A program made the position numbers and the translations under genes. A DNA stretch of 64,000 nucleotides from DATFDN01 sp963818725 (GTDB lineage Bacteria > Pseudomonadota > Alphaproteobacteria > Acetobacterales > Acetobacteraceae): NCBI GenBank assembly GCA_963818725.1, contig CAWFTU010000001.1:248001-312000 (forward strand), written 5' to 3'. The notes below the pieces were generated by a model. That model was not told where the DNA came from and made no database searches. It worked only from the letters and a program-made list of their open reading frames with translations. Below, piece after piece: positions 17,986-26,124 of the stretch (the stretch's first letter is position 1; every line of letters begins with the position of its first letter).

Positions 17986-18732
17986 CTAGCCTCGCCCGAT
18001 GAACGGCATTTTTGTCGCCATGATGGTGATGAACTGCACGTTGGTCTCGAGCGGCAGGTTCGCCATGAACAGGACCGACTGGCCGACATGCTCCACGTCC
18101 ATGGTCGGCTCGGTCCTGACCGATCCGTCCGCCTGCGGGACGCCGCGCTGCATGCGCTGCGTCATCGGCGTGGCGGCGTTGCCGATGTCGACCTGGCCGC
18201 AGGCGATGTCGAATTGCCGCCCGTCCAGCGCGATGGTCTTGGTCAGGCCCGTCACCGCGTGCTTGGTCGCCGTGTAGGCGACCGAGCCCGGCCGCGGCAC
18301 ATGCGCCGAGATCGAGCCGTTGTTGATGATCCGCCCGCCGCGCGGGGACTGGTCGCGCATCACGCGGAAGGCGGCGCTGGCGCAGAGAAACATGCCATTG
18401 AGGTTGACCGCGACCACCGAGGTCCACTGCTCCCAGGTGAAGTCGCCGAAATTGGTGCTCGGCACGTTGCCGCCGGCGTTGTTGAACAGCACGTCCAGAC
18501 GGCCAAGCTCCTGCTTGATCCGGGAAAACAGCGCGGCGACGGAGTCCGGCTCGCGCACGTCGGTGGGCACCACGATCGCCCGGCCGGCCTTGGCCATGCC
18601 GGCCGTCTCCTCCAGCGCCTCCGCCCGGCGCCCGGCCAGCGCCACCGCGTAGCCATCGTTCAACAGCGCCAGCGCCGAGGCGCGGCCGACGCCGCTGCCC
18701 GCCCCCGTGACCACGGCGACCCGTTCGACCAT
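17986..18732 (-). CDS. Short-chain dehydrogenase/reductase
   Basis: A 248-residue SDR with the classical NAD(P)-binding motif TGAGSGVG near 10, NNAGG near 88, the catalytic Ser region NGSISAHVP and the catalytic Tyr/Lys in YTATKHA. The ATG is preceded by GGAGGAA; a longer open frame upstream has no family similarity. The substrate cannot be told. It ends convergent with the peroxiredoxin and starts back to back with the VOC-family gene. Confidence 0.88.
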   Translation of the reverse strand: MVERVAVVTGAGSGVGRASALALLNDGYAVALAGRRAEALEETAGMAKAGRAIVVPTDVREPDSVAALFSRIKQELGRLDVLFNNAGGNVPSTNFGDFTWEQWTSVVAVNLNGMFLCASAAFRVMRDQSPRGGRIINNGSISAHVPRPGSVAYTATKHAVTGLTKTIALDGRQFDIACGQVDIGNAATPMTQRMQRGVPQADGSVRTEPTMDVEHVGQSVLFMANLPLETNVQFITIMATKMPFIGRG

Positions 18733-18856
18733 CGCACGCTTCCTCCGTTCCTTAGCGAGCGGCCAGTGTGGCGCGGGGCGGCGGCGTGGCCAAGCCTGGG
18801 GCGGGACGATTTTTCCAGCAGGCTCCATGTCCCGATCCCGGCGGCTGGGAGGGCTC

Positions 18857-19210
18857 ATGGCGGTCAAGCGCATCGTGGCGAATATCGGGACCGACCGCAC
18901 CGCCTCCGCCAAGGCTTTCTATCGCGACGTCCTCGACATGGAGGTTGCCATGGACCTCGGGTGGATCGTGACATTCGCGGCGGACGCGTCCGCGACGCCG
19001 CAACTGAGCGTGGCAGCGGAAGGCGGATCTGGAACAGCGGTTCCCGACATCTCCATCGAGGTGGACAACCTCGACGAGGTCCACCGGCGTGCCATCGCTT
19101 GCGGCTTTGCGGTTGAATATGGTCCGGTGACAGAGCCGTGGGGTGTAAGACGCTTCTACGTGCGTGATCCGTTCGGGCGCTTGCTGAACATCCTTACGCA
19201 CGTCGGCTGA
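18857..19210 (+). CDS. VOC-superfamily (glyoxalase/dioxygenase-like) protein
   Basis: A 117-residue protein with the paired beta-alpha-beta layout of the vicinal oxygen chelate fold. SAKAFYRDVLDMEVAMDLG opens it, and FYVRDPFGRLLNILTHVG is the typical C-terminal motif. GGGAGGG precedes the ATG. Members include glyoxalases, dioxygenases and resistance proteins; metal ligands are not clear enough to choose among them. It is followed five bases later by the racemase gene, so the two are probably co-transcribed. Confidence 0.8.
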   Translation: MAVKRIVANIGTDRTASAKAFYRDVLDMEVAMDLGWIVTFAADASATPQLSVAAEGGSGTAVPDISIEVDNLDEVHRRAIACGFAVEYGPVTEPWGVRRFYVRDPFGRLLNILTHVG

Positions 19211-19215
19211 CCGTC

Positions 19216-19908
19216 ATGCCCGAGCACATCGGCATCGTGGGCTGCTCCGCCGAGGGCGCGGCCCTGTGTTATCGGACGATCTGCGTGGAAGGCGCGCGGC
19301 TTCTCGGCGCGCACGCCCACCCCGAGGTCACGCTGCACACGCACTCGCTGGCGGACTATGTGCGCTGCCTCGATCGCGGCGACTGGCGGGGCGTGGGCGA
19401 ACTGATGCTCGCCTCCGCCGACAAGCTCGCGAGGGCTGGCGCAAACTTCCTGATCTGCCCCGACAACACCATCCACCAGGCGCTTCCCTCCATCGCGCCG
19501 CATTCGCCGCTGCCTTGGCTGCATATCGCCGAGGTCGTCGCCGCGCGGGCCGTCGCGCTTGGGGTCCGCCGTCTCGGCCTGACCGGAACGCGGTGGCTCG
19601 TCGAGAGCGAGATCTATCCGGAGAAGCTTGCCGCGCTTGGGCTGGCGTGCGTGCGTCCGGACACCGCCGAGCGCGAGGAGATGAGCCGCATCATCATGGA
19701 CGAGCTGGTGCGCGGCATCTTCAAGCCCGAGGCGGTCGTCATTTTTCAGCGCGTGATCGGCCGGATGAGGGACAAGGGCTGCGATGCCGTGATACTCGGC
19801 TGCACCGAGATCCCGCTTATCATATCCGACGCGAACGCTCCGTTGCCGACGCTCGATTCGACGCGCTTGCTCGCGCGGGCGGCACTGCGCCGGGCGACGC
19901 AGTCATAA
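19216..19908 (+). CDS. Aspartate/glutamate racemase family protein
   Basis: A 230-residue protein of the Asp/Glu/hydantoin racemase family. The two half-site regions are ICPDNTIHQ near 80 (first catalytic Cys region) and ILGCTEIPLII near 195 (second Cys). It lacks cofactors in this family and interconverts amino-acid enantiomers by two cysteines. It might supply D-aspartate or D-glutamate, but the substrate cannot be assigned. It lies directly after the VOC gene. Confidence 0.82.
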   Translation: MPEHIGIVGCSAEGAALCYRTICVEGARLLGAHAHPEVTLHTHSLADYVRCLDRGDWRGVGELMLASADKLARAGANFLICPDNTIHQALPSIAPHSPLPWLHIAEVVAARAVALGVRRLGLTGTRWLVESEIYPEKLAALGLACVRPDTAEREEMSRIIMDELVRGIFKPEAVVIFQRVIGRMRDKGCDAVILGCTEIPLIISDANAPLPTLDSTRLLARAALRRATQS

Positions 19909-19959
19909 GGCGGGATAGCGCAGCGCATCCGCCCTACCTTCCATCAACACGTCCGAGTC

Positions 19960-20482
19960 TCAGCCACGAAGAATGGTTTCAGTCCGCCGCACCTTCTTGT
20001 GCAACTGCATGATGCCGTAGAAGAGGGCCTCCGCCGTCGGCGGGCAGCCCGGCACGTAGACATCGACGGGGATCACCCGGTCGCATCCCCGGACGACGGA
20101 ATAGCTGTGGTGCTAGTATCCGCCGCCATTCGCGCAGGAGCCCATGCTGATGACCCAGCGCGGCTCGGCCATCTGGTCGTAGATTTTCCTGAGCGCGGGC
20201 GCCATCTTGTTGGTCAGGGTTCCCGCCACGATCAGCAAATCCGAATGCCTTGGGCTGAAGCGCAGCAGCATCCCGAACCGGTCGAGGTCGTAGCGGGCGA
20301 AGGCACTGCATCATCTCGATGGCGCAGAAGGCGGTTCCGAACGCAAGCGGCCACATGCTCCCCGTCCGGGCCCAGTTCACCACAGCATCAAGCCACGCGA
20401 CCAGATAGCCCCTGTCGGCAATGATGCCGTTCATGCCCCGAACAACCGCCTCGTTCGGCGATTCGAGATCGAGCGCAGCCAT
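19960..20482 (-). pseudogene. NADH-quinone oxidoreductase subunit B (NuoB) remnant
   Basis: A solitary, decayed copy of the complex I subunit that carries cluster N2. It starts MAALDLESPNEAVV behind a good GGAGG and ends RRTETILRG. There are three lesions. An extra base at 20306 breaks EMMHAFARYDL. A TAG at 20113-20115 replaces a Tyr codon in the GGGYYHYS region. The tandem cysteine motif GTACCAIEMM reads GTAFCAIEMM, which removes one N2 ligand. No other nuo genes are nearby, so it is a surplus paralogue rather than the working gene. Confidence 0.88.
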
Positions 20483-20537
20483 TTGCGCCTCCGGGTATCG
20501 GCGGCATCGGAGCACGACCGGCGCGGCTGCCTCATTC

Positions 20538-20621
20538 GTCATGGCCGTGCTTGTCACGGCCATCCACGACTTTTCCGCACGCACGAAAGTCGTGGATGCC
20601 CGGCATTCGCCGGGCATGACG
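20538..20621. repeat. REP-like double palindrome
   Basis: Two facing hairpins: GTCATGGCCGTG with CACGGCCAT, and ATGCCCGGC with GCCGGGCAT. They are joined by a larger dyad CCACGACTTT / AAAGTCGTGG. Extragenic repeats of this kind (GTCAT...GGCCATCCACGAC type) are common in alphaproteobacterial genomes. It lies between the nuoB remnant and cysQ; only this one copy is in the window. Confidence 0.6.
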
Positions 20622-20688
20622 GATACGGGTGTGCATCGGTCAGCGCCCAACACCATCAGTATCATAGTCGCGATCGCGCACTCCTCCG

Positions 20689-20704
20689 TATGACCTGGGT
20701 CACA
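20689..20704. promoter_or_regulatory. CRP/FNR-family operator-like palindrome, one mismatch
   Basis: TATGACCTGGGTCACA fits TGTGA-N6-TCACA with one mismatch and lies 70 bases before cysQ. It shares the inner TGACC..GGTCA with the site at 3159-3174. Confidence 0.4.
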
Positions 20705-20774
20705 GATCCGCTGCGGCCGAGCGATCGCGCCCGCCCGCATTGCCGGGCGCGGTGCGCGCGAGTATCACAGGACG

Positions 20775-21539
20775 ATGACCGACATCGAACTGCTTGAGCT
20801 TGCGGCGCAGCTTGCGCTCCGGGCCGGTGCGGCGATCCTGGACGTGCGCGCGCAGGGCTTCGACGTGCGGCGCAAGACCGACGCCTCGCCGGTGACGGTG
20901 GCCGACACGGCGGCCGAGGCGATCATCGTCGCCGGGCTTCGCGAGGCCGCGCCGGGCATTCCTGTGATCGCCGAGGAGGAGGTCGCGAACGGCCGGGTCG
21001 CCGCTCCCTCGCGCGAGTACTGGCTGGTCGATCCGCTGGACGGCACGCGGGAGTTTGCCGCCGGGCATGACGAGTTCGCGGTGAACATCGGGCTGGTGCG
21101 GGAAGGGCGGGCGCATCTGGGCGTGGTCGGCGTGCCGGCCTTGGGCGAGTTGTTCGGCGGCATCGTCGGTCAGGGCGCGTTCAAGCGCGACGCCGCGGGC
21201 GAACGGGCGGTGCGCGCGCGCATGCGCCCGCCCGAGGGGCTGGTCGTGCTCGCCAGCCGCTACCACGCGAACAACGCGCGCCTGGACGCCTTCCTCGCCG
21301 GGCGCCACGTGGCGCGGGTGGTCAATTTCGGGTCGAGCGTCAAGTTCTGCCGGCTGGCCGAGGGCGTGGCGGATCTCTATCCCCGCTTCGGCCGCACCAT
21401 GGAGTGGGACACGGCTGCGCCGCAAGCCGTGCTGGAGGCTGCGGGCGGGACGGTCCGCACGCTTGAGGGCGAGGATCTGCGCTACGGCAAGCCGGGATGG
21501 GAGAACCCGCATTTCGTCTGTGCCGGAGCGGCCGCGTGA
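20775..21539 (+). CDS. cysQ: 3'(2'),5'-bisphosphate nucleotidase CysQ (inositol monophosphatase family)
   Basis: A Mg-dependent phosphatase that turns PAP, formed in sulfate assimilation, into AMP; 254 residues. Metal-binding motifs are IAEEEVANG near 75, WLVDPLDGTREFAAG near 85-100 and MEWDTAAPQAVLEAAGG near 220. SSVKFCRLAEGVADLYPR is typical of CysQ. Histidinol-phosphatases of the same fold are an alternative, but these stretches favour CysQ. The stop overlaps the GTG start of rlmB, forming an operon. Confidence 0.85.
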   Translation: MTDIELLELAAQLALRAGAAILDVRAQGFDVRRKTDASPVTVADTAAEAIIVAGLREAAPGIPVIAEEEVANGRVAAPSREYWLVDPLDGTREFAAGHDEFAVNIGLVREGRAHLGVVGVPALGELFGGIVGQGAFKRDAAGERAVRARMRPPEGLVVLASRYHANNARLDAFLAGRHVARVVNFGSSVKFCRLAEGVADLYPRFGRTMEWDTAAPQAVLEAAGGTVRTLEGEDLRYGKPGWENPHFVCAGAAA

Positions 21540-22465
21540 AGCCACCACACGATCGCGATCGCCGGCCGGGCGGCCCGCCTGGCGGCTCTGGCCCGCACCG
21601 AGGGCCGGGCGGCGGCCCGCATCGGGGGCCCGGCCACCCGCGCCCCGACCGGCGCGAGCCGGGGCGGGGTGGTCCGGGGGAGCGGGAGTTCGAGCGGGGC
21701 GGCGGCGGGCCGCGGCAGCCCCGTCCGGCGCCCCGGCCGCCCGAGGCCCCGCGCGGCACGGTTTGGCTGTATGGCCAGCACGCCGTCGCCGCCGCGCTTG
21801 CCAATCCGGCCCGCCGGCTGCGCCGGCTGCTGCTCACCGAAGACGCAGCGGCGGCCCTCACGGAGCGGCTAGGCCCGCTCTGGGCGATCCCGCACGAGAC
21901 GGTGGAGCGTGGGCGGCTCGACCACCTGCTCGGCCGCGACGTGGTGCATCAGGGCGTGGCGCTGCTCGCCGATCCGCTGGGCACGCCCAGCCTGCAACAG
22001 GCCCTGGACCGTCCAGGCCCGGTGGTGGTGCTGGACCAGGTGACGGACCCGCGCAACGTCGGCGCCATCCTGCGCTCGGCGGCGGCGTTCGGCGCCGGCA
22101 CGGTGATCGCGCAGGAGCGCAACGCGCCGGAGGAGACGGGCGCGCTCGCCAAGGCCGCCTCCGGTGCCTTGGAGCGCGTGCCGCTGCTGCGGGCGGTGAA
22201 CATCGCGCGCACCTTGGTCGCGCTCAAGGCCGCCGGTGTCTGGGTGGTCGGGCTCGACGCGTCCGGCGCGGCGCCCCTGTCCGGACCGGCCCTCGCCGGG
22301 CGCCGGGTCGGGCTGGTGCTGGGCGCGGAGGGAACCGGGCTGCGCCGGCTGACCCGCGAGACGTGCGACGAGCTGGCCAAGCTGGCGACGCCGGGCGCGA
22401 TGGAGAGCCTGAACGTGTCCGCCGCGGCCGCGATAGCGCTCTACGAGGTGACGAGGCAGCCATGA
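21536..22465 (+). CDS. rlmB: 23S rRNA (guanosine-2'-O)-methyltransferase RlmB (SpoU family)
   Basis: Methylates the ribose of a guanosine in 23S rRNA using SAM. The catalytic part from about residue 75 holds the substrate-binding domain (WLYGQHAVAAALANPARR) and the SpoU knot with VVLDQVTDPRNVGAILRSA, LVLGAEGTGLRRL and MESLNVSAAAAIALYE. The start is a GTG overlapping the cysQ stop. Residues 1-70 are a low-complexity Gly/Pro/Arg stretch, likely disordered and basic, perhaps aiding RNA contact; it is longer than in E. coli RlmB. Confidence 0.88.
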   Translation: MKPPHDRDRRPGGPPGGSGPHRGPGGGPHRGPGHPRPDRREPGRGGPGEREFERGGGGPRQPRPAPRPPEAPRGTVWLYGQHAVAAALANPARRLRRLLLTEDAAAALTERLGPLWAIPHETVERGRLDHLLGRDVVHQGVALLADPLGTPSLQQALDRPGPVVVLDQVTDPRNVGAILRSAAAFGAGTVIAQERNAPEETGALAKAASGALERVPLLRAVNIARTLVALKAAGVWVVGLDASGAAPLSGPALAGRRVGLVLGAEGTGLRRLTRETCDELAKLATPGAMESLNVSAAAAIALYEVTRQP

Positions 22466-23256
22466 CGACGTCCACCGAGGGCTTTGACGCCGACCAGGCA
22501 GCGCGGGCGCTGCTGGGCCTGCACGCGGCGCGCGCGAAGCTGGAGCGGCTGGACCCGCCGCTCGGGCCGCGCACCGAGGCCGAGGGTGCGGCGGCGCAGC
22601 GCGCGCTCGCCCGGCGGCTGGGTGAAGACCCGCCCGCCGGCTTCAAGATCGGCGCCACGGCACGGACAATGCAGGATTATCTCGGCCTGAGCGGTCCGGC
22701 GGCCGGATTCATCGCGAGCTCCGGGCTGCACGCCAGCGGCGCCGCGCTGCGCCATGCCGATTTCACCCGGCCTGGGGTGGAGTGCGAGCTGGCGGTCCGC
22801 CTCGCCCGTGACCTGCCGCCCGGACCGTGCACGCGGGACCAGGCGGCGGAGGCGGTGGGCGAGGTGATGGCGGGGATCGAATTGGTGGAGAACCGCTACG
22901 GCGATCTCACGACGCTCGGCACGCCGGCGCTGATCGCCGACCGGGTGTTCCACGCCGCCGCCGTGCTCGGCGCGGGCGTGCCGGCGTGGCGCCAGCTCGA
23001 CCTGGCGGGGCTGCCTGGACGCATCACGGTGGATGACGCGTCCGCTGGCGAGGGAAGGGGGGGCGACCTGCTCGGCCATCCGCTGAATTGCCTGGCCTGG
23101 CTCGCAGGATCGGAGGTGGCGGCCGCGTTCGGCGGCCTGCGTGCCGGCCAAGTCGTCATGCTGGGCAGCGTGACGCCACCGGTCTGGCTGGATGCCCGCG
23201 CCGAGGTATCCGTTACCTTTCCGCCACTCCCAGAGGTGCGATTGCGGCTTTTGTAA
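22462..23256 (+). CDS. FAH-family 2-keto-4-pentenoate hydratase-like protein
   Basis: A 264-residue protein with the hydratase/decarboxylase fold. Family patterns are GFKIGATARTMQDYLGL near 60, VECELAVRLARDLP, GIELVENRYGD near 140 (metal-binding acids) and GHPLNCLAWLA near 200. It may act on 2-oxo-pent-4-enoate from aromatic meta-cleavage or on a related acid; no other pathway genes are adjacent. Its ATG overlaps the rlmB stop. Confidence 0.8.
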   Translation: MTTSTEGFDADQAARALLGLHAARAKLERLDPPLGPRTEAEGAAAQRALARRLGEDPPAGFKIGATARTMQDYLGLSGPAAGFIASSGLHASGAALRHADFTRPGVECELAVRLARDLPPGPCTRDQAAEAVGEVMAGIELVENRYGDLTTLGTPALIADRVFHAAAVLGAGVPAWRQLDLAGLPGRITVDDASAGEGRGGDLLGHPLNCLAWLAGSEVAAAFGGLRAGQVVMLGSVTPPVWLDARAEVSVTFPPLPEVRLRLL

Positions 23257-23343
23257 CGCCCTGTTAATGCGGAAATGCGACAAGGGATGCGACCCCACGG
23301 GGCGCGGGACGGCGCGCGGACGGCGGAGGCAAAGGAGTCGCCC

Positions 23344-23568
23344 ATGCGTGCAGACTGGGACCAATTGACCGACAAGTCACAGCTCGTGCTGTCGCGGGAG
23401 GCGCTGCGGCACGCCTCGGCGATCATCGCCGAGCAGGCCGAACTCCTGGCCGAGGAGTTCGAAACTGGCCGGCTGGAGGACCGGGGCGGAGCGGACGCGC
23501 TGCGGCTGCTCGCCGCGATCGTGCAGCTCAACCACGATCCGGCGCTGGTCCCCGCGGGGCACGCCTGA
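23344..23568 (+). CDS. Small hypothetical protein
   Basis: A 74-residue acidic, mostly helical protein of unknown function (MRADWDQLTDKSQLVL to LVPAGHA). AAAGGAG precedes the ATG at good spacing. Patterns such as HASAIIAEQAELLAEEF suggest two or three amphipathic helices. It lies between the FAH-family gene and gltA. Confidence 0.55.
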   Translation: MRADWDQLTDKSQLVLSREALRHASAIIAEQAELLAEEFETGRLEDRGGADALRLLAAIVQLNHDPALVPAGHA

Positions 23569-23609
23569 GAGCCGCCAGCGGTCGCGACCATTTGCTGCAC
23601 GCGCGAACA

Positions 23610-23638
23610 TTGCAAGCGGCGATAGGGCGCCATAGGTT
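23610..23638 (+). promoter_or_regulatory. Candidate promoter of gltA
   Basis: TTGCAA (23610-23615) and TAGGTT (23633-23638) are 17 bases apart, about 60 bases before the gltA start. The fit to the sigma-70 consensus is moderate. Confidence 0.3.
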
Positions 23639-23698
23639 CGCCCTGACCGCTGGCCGGCGCTGTCGCGCCGGCGGCGGACCTAATGCCTGGGGGACAGC

Positions 23699-25003
23699 AT
23701 GAGCGGCTCTGCCAAGCGATCCGTCACGATGACGCTGGACGGCTCGAACAAGTCTTCCCGCCTGCCTTTGCTCGAAGGCAGCGTGGGGCCGGCGGTGGCC
23801 GACATCCGCAAGATCTACGCCGATCTCGGCATTTTCACCTACGATCCGGGCTATGGGGCGACGGCGTCTTGCGAAAGCAAGATCACGTACATCGACGGCG
23901 ACGCGGGCATTCTGCTGTACCGCGGCTATCCGATCGAGCAGCTCGCCGAGCGGTCGCACTTCCTCGAAGTGGCGTGTCTCATCATGCAAGGGGAGCTGCC
24001 AACCGCCGAGCAGCTCAGGGCATTTGAGCTTGGCGTGCTGCGCCACACCATGCTGCACGAGCAGATCCGTGAATTCTATAACGGCTTCCGCCGGGACGCG
24101 CACCCGATGGCGGTGATGTGCGGGGTGGTCGGCGCACTATCGGCCTTCTACCACGACAGCCTCGACATCACCAATCCGGAGCACCGGCGAATCAGCGCCT
24201 TCCGCCTGATCGCGAAGATGCCGACGATCGCCGCCTGGGCGCACAAGTACAACGCCGGCCAGCCGTTCATCTATCCGCGCAACGATCTCGGCTACGCCGA
24301 GAACTTCCTGCGCATGTTCCACGCAGTGCCGGCAGAGGAGTACACGGTCAGCCCGACGCTCTCGAGGGCGATGGACCTAATTATGATTCTTCACGCGGAC
24401 CACGAGCAGAACGCGTCCACCAGCACGGTGCGGCTGTCCGGCTCTACCGGTGCCAACCCGTTCGCCTGCATCGCCGCTGGCATAGCGAGCCTGTGGGGCC
24501 CGGCGCATGGCGGCGCGAACGAGGCGGTGCTGAAGATGCTGGCGGAGATCGGCCACAAGCGGAACATCCCCGAATTCCTGCGTGACGTGAAGGATCGCGG
24601 CAAGCACACCAAGCTGATGGGTTTCGGGCACCGCGTGTACAAGAACTACGACCCGCGGGCGAAGATCATCCAGAAGGCGTGCCACGACGTGCTGGGCGAG
24701 CTCGGCGTCGAGGACCCGCTGCTCGAGCTGGCGATGGAGCTGGAGCACATCGCGCTGAACGACAGCTATTTCGTGGAGCGCAAGCTTTACCCGAACGTCG
24801 ACTTCTACTCAGGCATCATCCTGAAGGCGATGGGCTTTCCGACCAGCATGTTCACGGCCTTGTTCGCGGTCTCGCGCACTGTGGGCTGGGTGAGCCAGTG
24901 GCAAGAGATGATCGAAGACCCCGAGCAGCGCATCGGCCGCCCGCGCCAGCTTTACACGGGCGCGCCCAAGCGCGACTACGTGGCCATCGAGCAGCGGGAC
25001 TGA
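23699..25003 (+). CDS. gltA: Citrate synthase
   Basis: Condenses acetyl-CoA and oxaloacetate to citrate, the entry step of the TCA cycle; 434 residues, as in Gram-negative hexameric enzymes. Active-site motifs are LHADHEQNASTSTVRL (His near 235), GPAHGGANEAVL (His near 270), GFGHRVYKNYDPRA (His near 310) and NVDFYSGIILKAMG (Asp near 365). The N-terminal domain (ESKITYIDGDAGILLYRGYPIEQL) is typical. An ATG downstream of GGGGGAC-like bases was chosen from family alignment. Confidence 0.95.
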   Translation: MSGSAKRSVTMTLDGSNKSSRLPLLEGSVGPAVADIRKIYADLGIFTYDPGYGATASCESKITYIDGDAGILLYRGYPIEQLAERSHFLEVACLIMQGELPTAEQLRAFELGVLRHTMLHEQIREFYNGFRRDAHPMAVMCGVVGALSAFYHDSLDITNPEHRRISAFRLIAKMPTIAAWAHKYNAGQPFIYPRNDLGYAENFLRMFHAVPAEEYTVSPTLSRAMDLIMILHADHEQNASTSTVRLSGSTGANPFACIAAGIASLWGPAHGGANEAVLKMLAEIGHKRNIPEFLRDVKDRGKHTKLMGFGHRVYKNYDPRAKIIQKACHDVLGELGVEDPLLELAMELEHIALNDSYFVERKLYPNVDFYSGIILKAMGFPTSMFTALFAVSRTVGWVSQWQEMIEDPEQRIGRPRQLYTGAPKRDYVAIEQRD

Positions 25004-25355
25004 GCAGGGACGGCGCCGGCCAGTGCGCGAGTGCTCCGGCGTGGCCCGATCGCAGAAACATAACGATCGGTTAACATAATCCCATCGGGCCGGGACAGTA
25101 ATTTCGTTCTGCGAAATTTTTGTCCCTCGCCCTCACGGTCGCGCCCGCCTGCTCATCCCAAAAATGAGCAGAGTACAGTAACAATCTCAGAATGCTCAGG
25201 AATGACACGCGGCCCGCATCATTCCGCGACGGTTGTTTCTACATTGAATCGATCGAACAAACGTAGAAAATTAACGAATTACGCGACTGGTTTGGCAAAT
25301 CGGAGTAGAAGAAGGGTCGATTTCACGACACCGTGAGCCCTGAGACTGCCATCGT
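25004..25355. other. AT-richer intergenic region with three hairpins
   Basis: No gene is seen here. Three inverted repeats occur. At 25092-25126, GGGACA and AATTTCG pair with CGAAATT and TGTCCC; this is a possible gltA terminator, though without a long T run. At 25149-25171, CTGCTCAT pairs with ATGAGCAG. At 25236-25269, TTTCTAC pairs with GTAGAAA. The region is unusually AT-rich for this DNA and could hold promoters or a small RNA for the downstream genes. Confidence 0.4.
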
Positions 25356-26069
25356 ATGCTGGCACTGCCACCGAGGGTGTTGGGCGATGATCGGTGGCCC
25401 CGGAGAACATTTCGAATATCAAACAAGGGCCTGGATTCACTTGTGAAAGATCGGCTGCGCGCCTGGCCGCAGAGCCCGCCGGGACTGCATCCGCGCAACC
25501 GCCCGCGTCACGCCTGGTTGCGCGGCAGGCCCGTGGCCGACCTCAGCGCCTGCCACCCGTTCCTGAAGGTGCCGGGCAGCGACCGGCTGCGCACCTTGCC
25601 CGACGGGCTATGGTTGAAGTTCGCGGGCACGCCGTCCAAGCCTTATGTGGACATCTTCGCCGTCGAGGCCTGCGGTTCGTTGCAGAACCTGCTCGACAAG
25701 CGATCCCGCTTCGCGCCCAGCACGCATTCGCTGCTCGCGGTCTGCCCGGTGCCCTGGCTGCTCGCCCCAGTGGACGCCGCCGACCCGACCCCGCGCTGGC
25801 ACGCGACCGGCGTGCTCAGGCACGAGCCGGCATTGCCCGTGGTGCTGCCGGTGCGCGACGTCCGGGTGCTGTACGCGCTCAAGCGCGACCACTACGCGGG
25901 CTTCACCCGCCATCAGGTGCCGCACGCGCACGAGTTCTTCGTGCCCATGGACTCGATCACCGCCGAAGGCTCGGACAGCGACCCCGCCCTGCGCTCGCTC
26001 ATCGCGCGCGCCACGGCGCAGAATTTCCTGAGCGAGCCGGAGATGGCAGCGTCAGTTACAGAGAACTAA
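25356..26069 (+). CDS. Hypothetical protein upstream of prsT
   Basis: Up to 237 residues, of unknown family. The first 30 codons lack a clear ribosome binding site, and an in-frame GTG at 25443 is an alternative start. Conserved-looking stretches are KPYVDIFAVEACGSLQNLLDKRSRFAP, PVPWLLAPVDAADP and HAHEFFVPMDSITAEG. No signal peptide or membrane segment is evident. It precedes prsT by 56 bases on the same strand, so it may belong to the exopolysaccharide group. Confidence 0.55.
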   Translation: MLALPPRVLGDDRWPRRTFRISNKGLDSLVKDRLRAWPQSPPGLHPRNRPRHAWLRGRPVADLSACHPFLKVPGSDRLRTLPDGLWLKFAGTPSKPYVDIFAVEACGSLQNLLDKRSRFAPSTHSLLAVCPVPWLLAPVDAADPTPRWHATGVLRHEPALPVVLPVRDVRVLYALKRDHYAGFTRHQVPHAHEFFVPMDSITAEGSDSDPALRSLIARATAQNFLSEPEMAASVTEN

Positions 26070-26124
26070 CCTTGTGGCCGGCTCGCGTGCTATACCCCGC
26101 GTCTGCTGAACCTGGGAACCCGCC

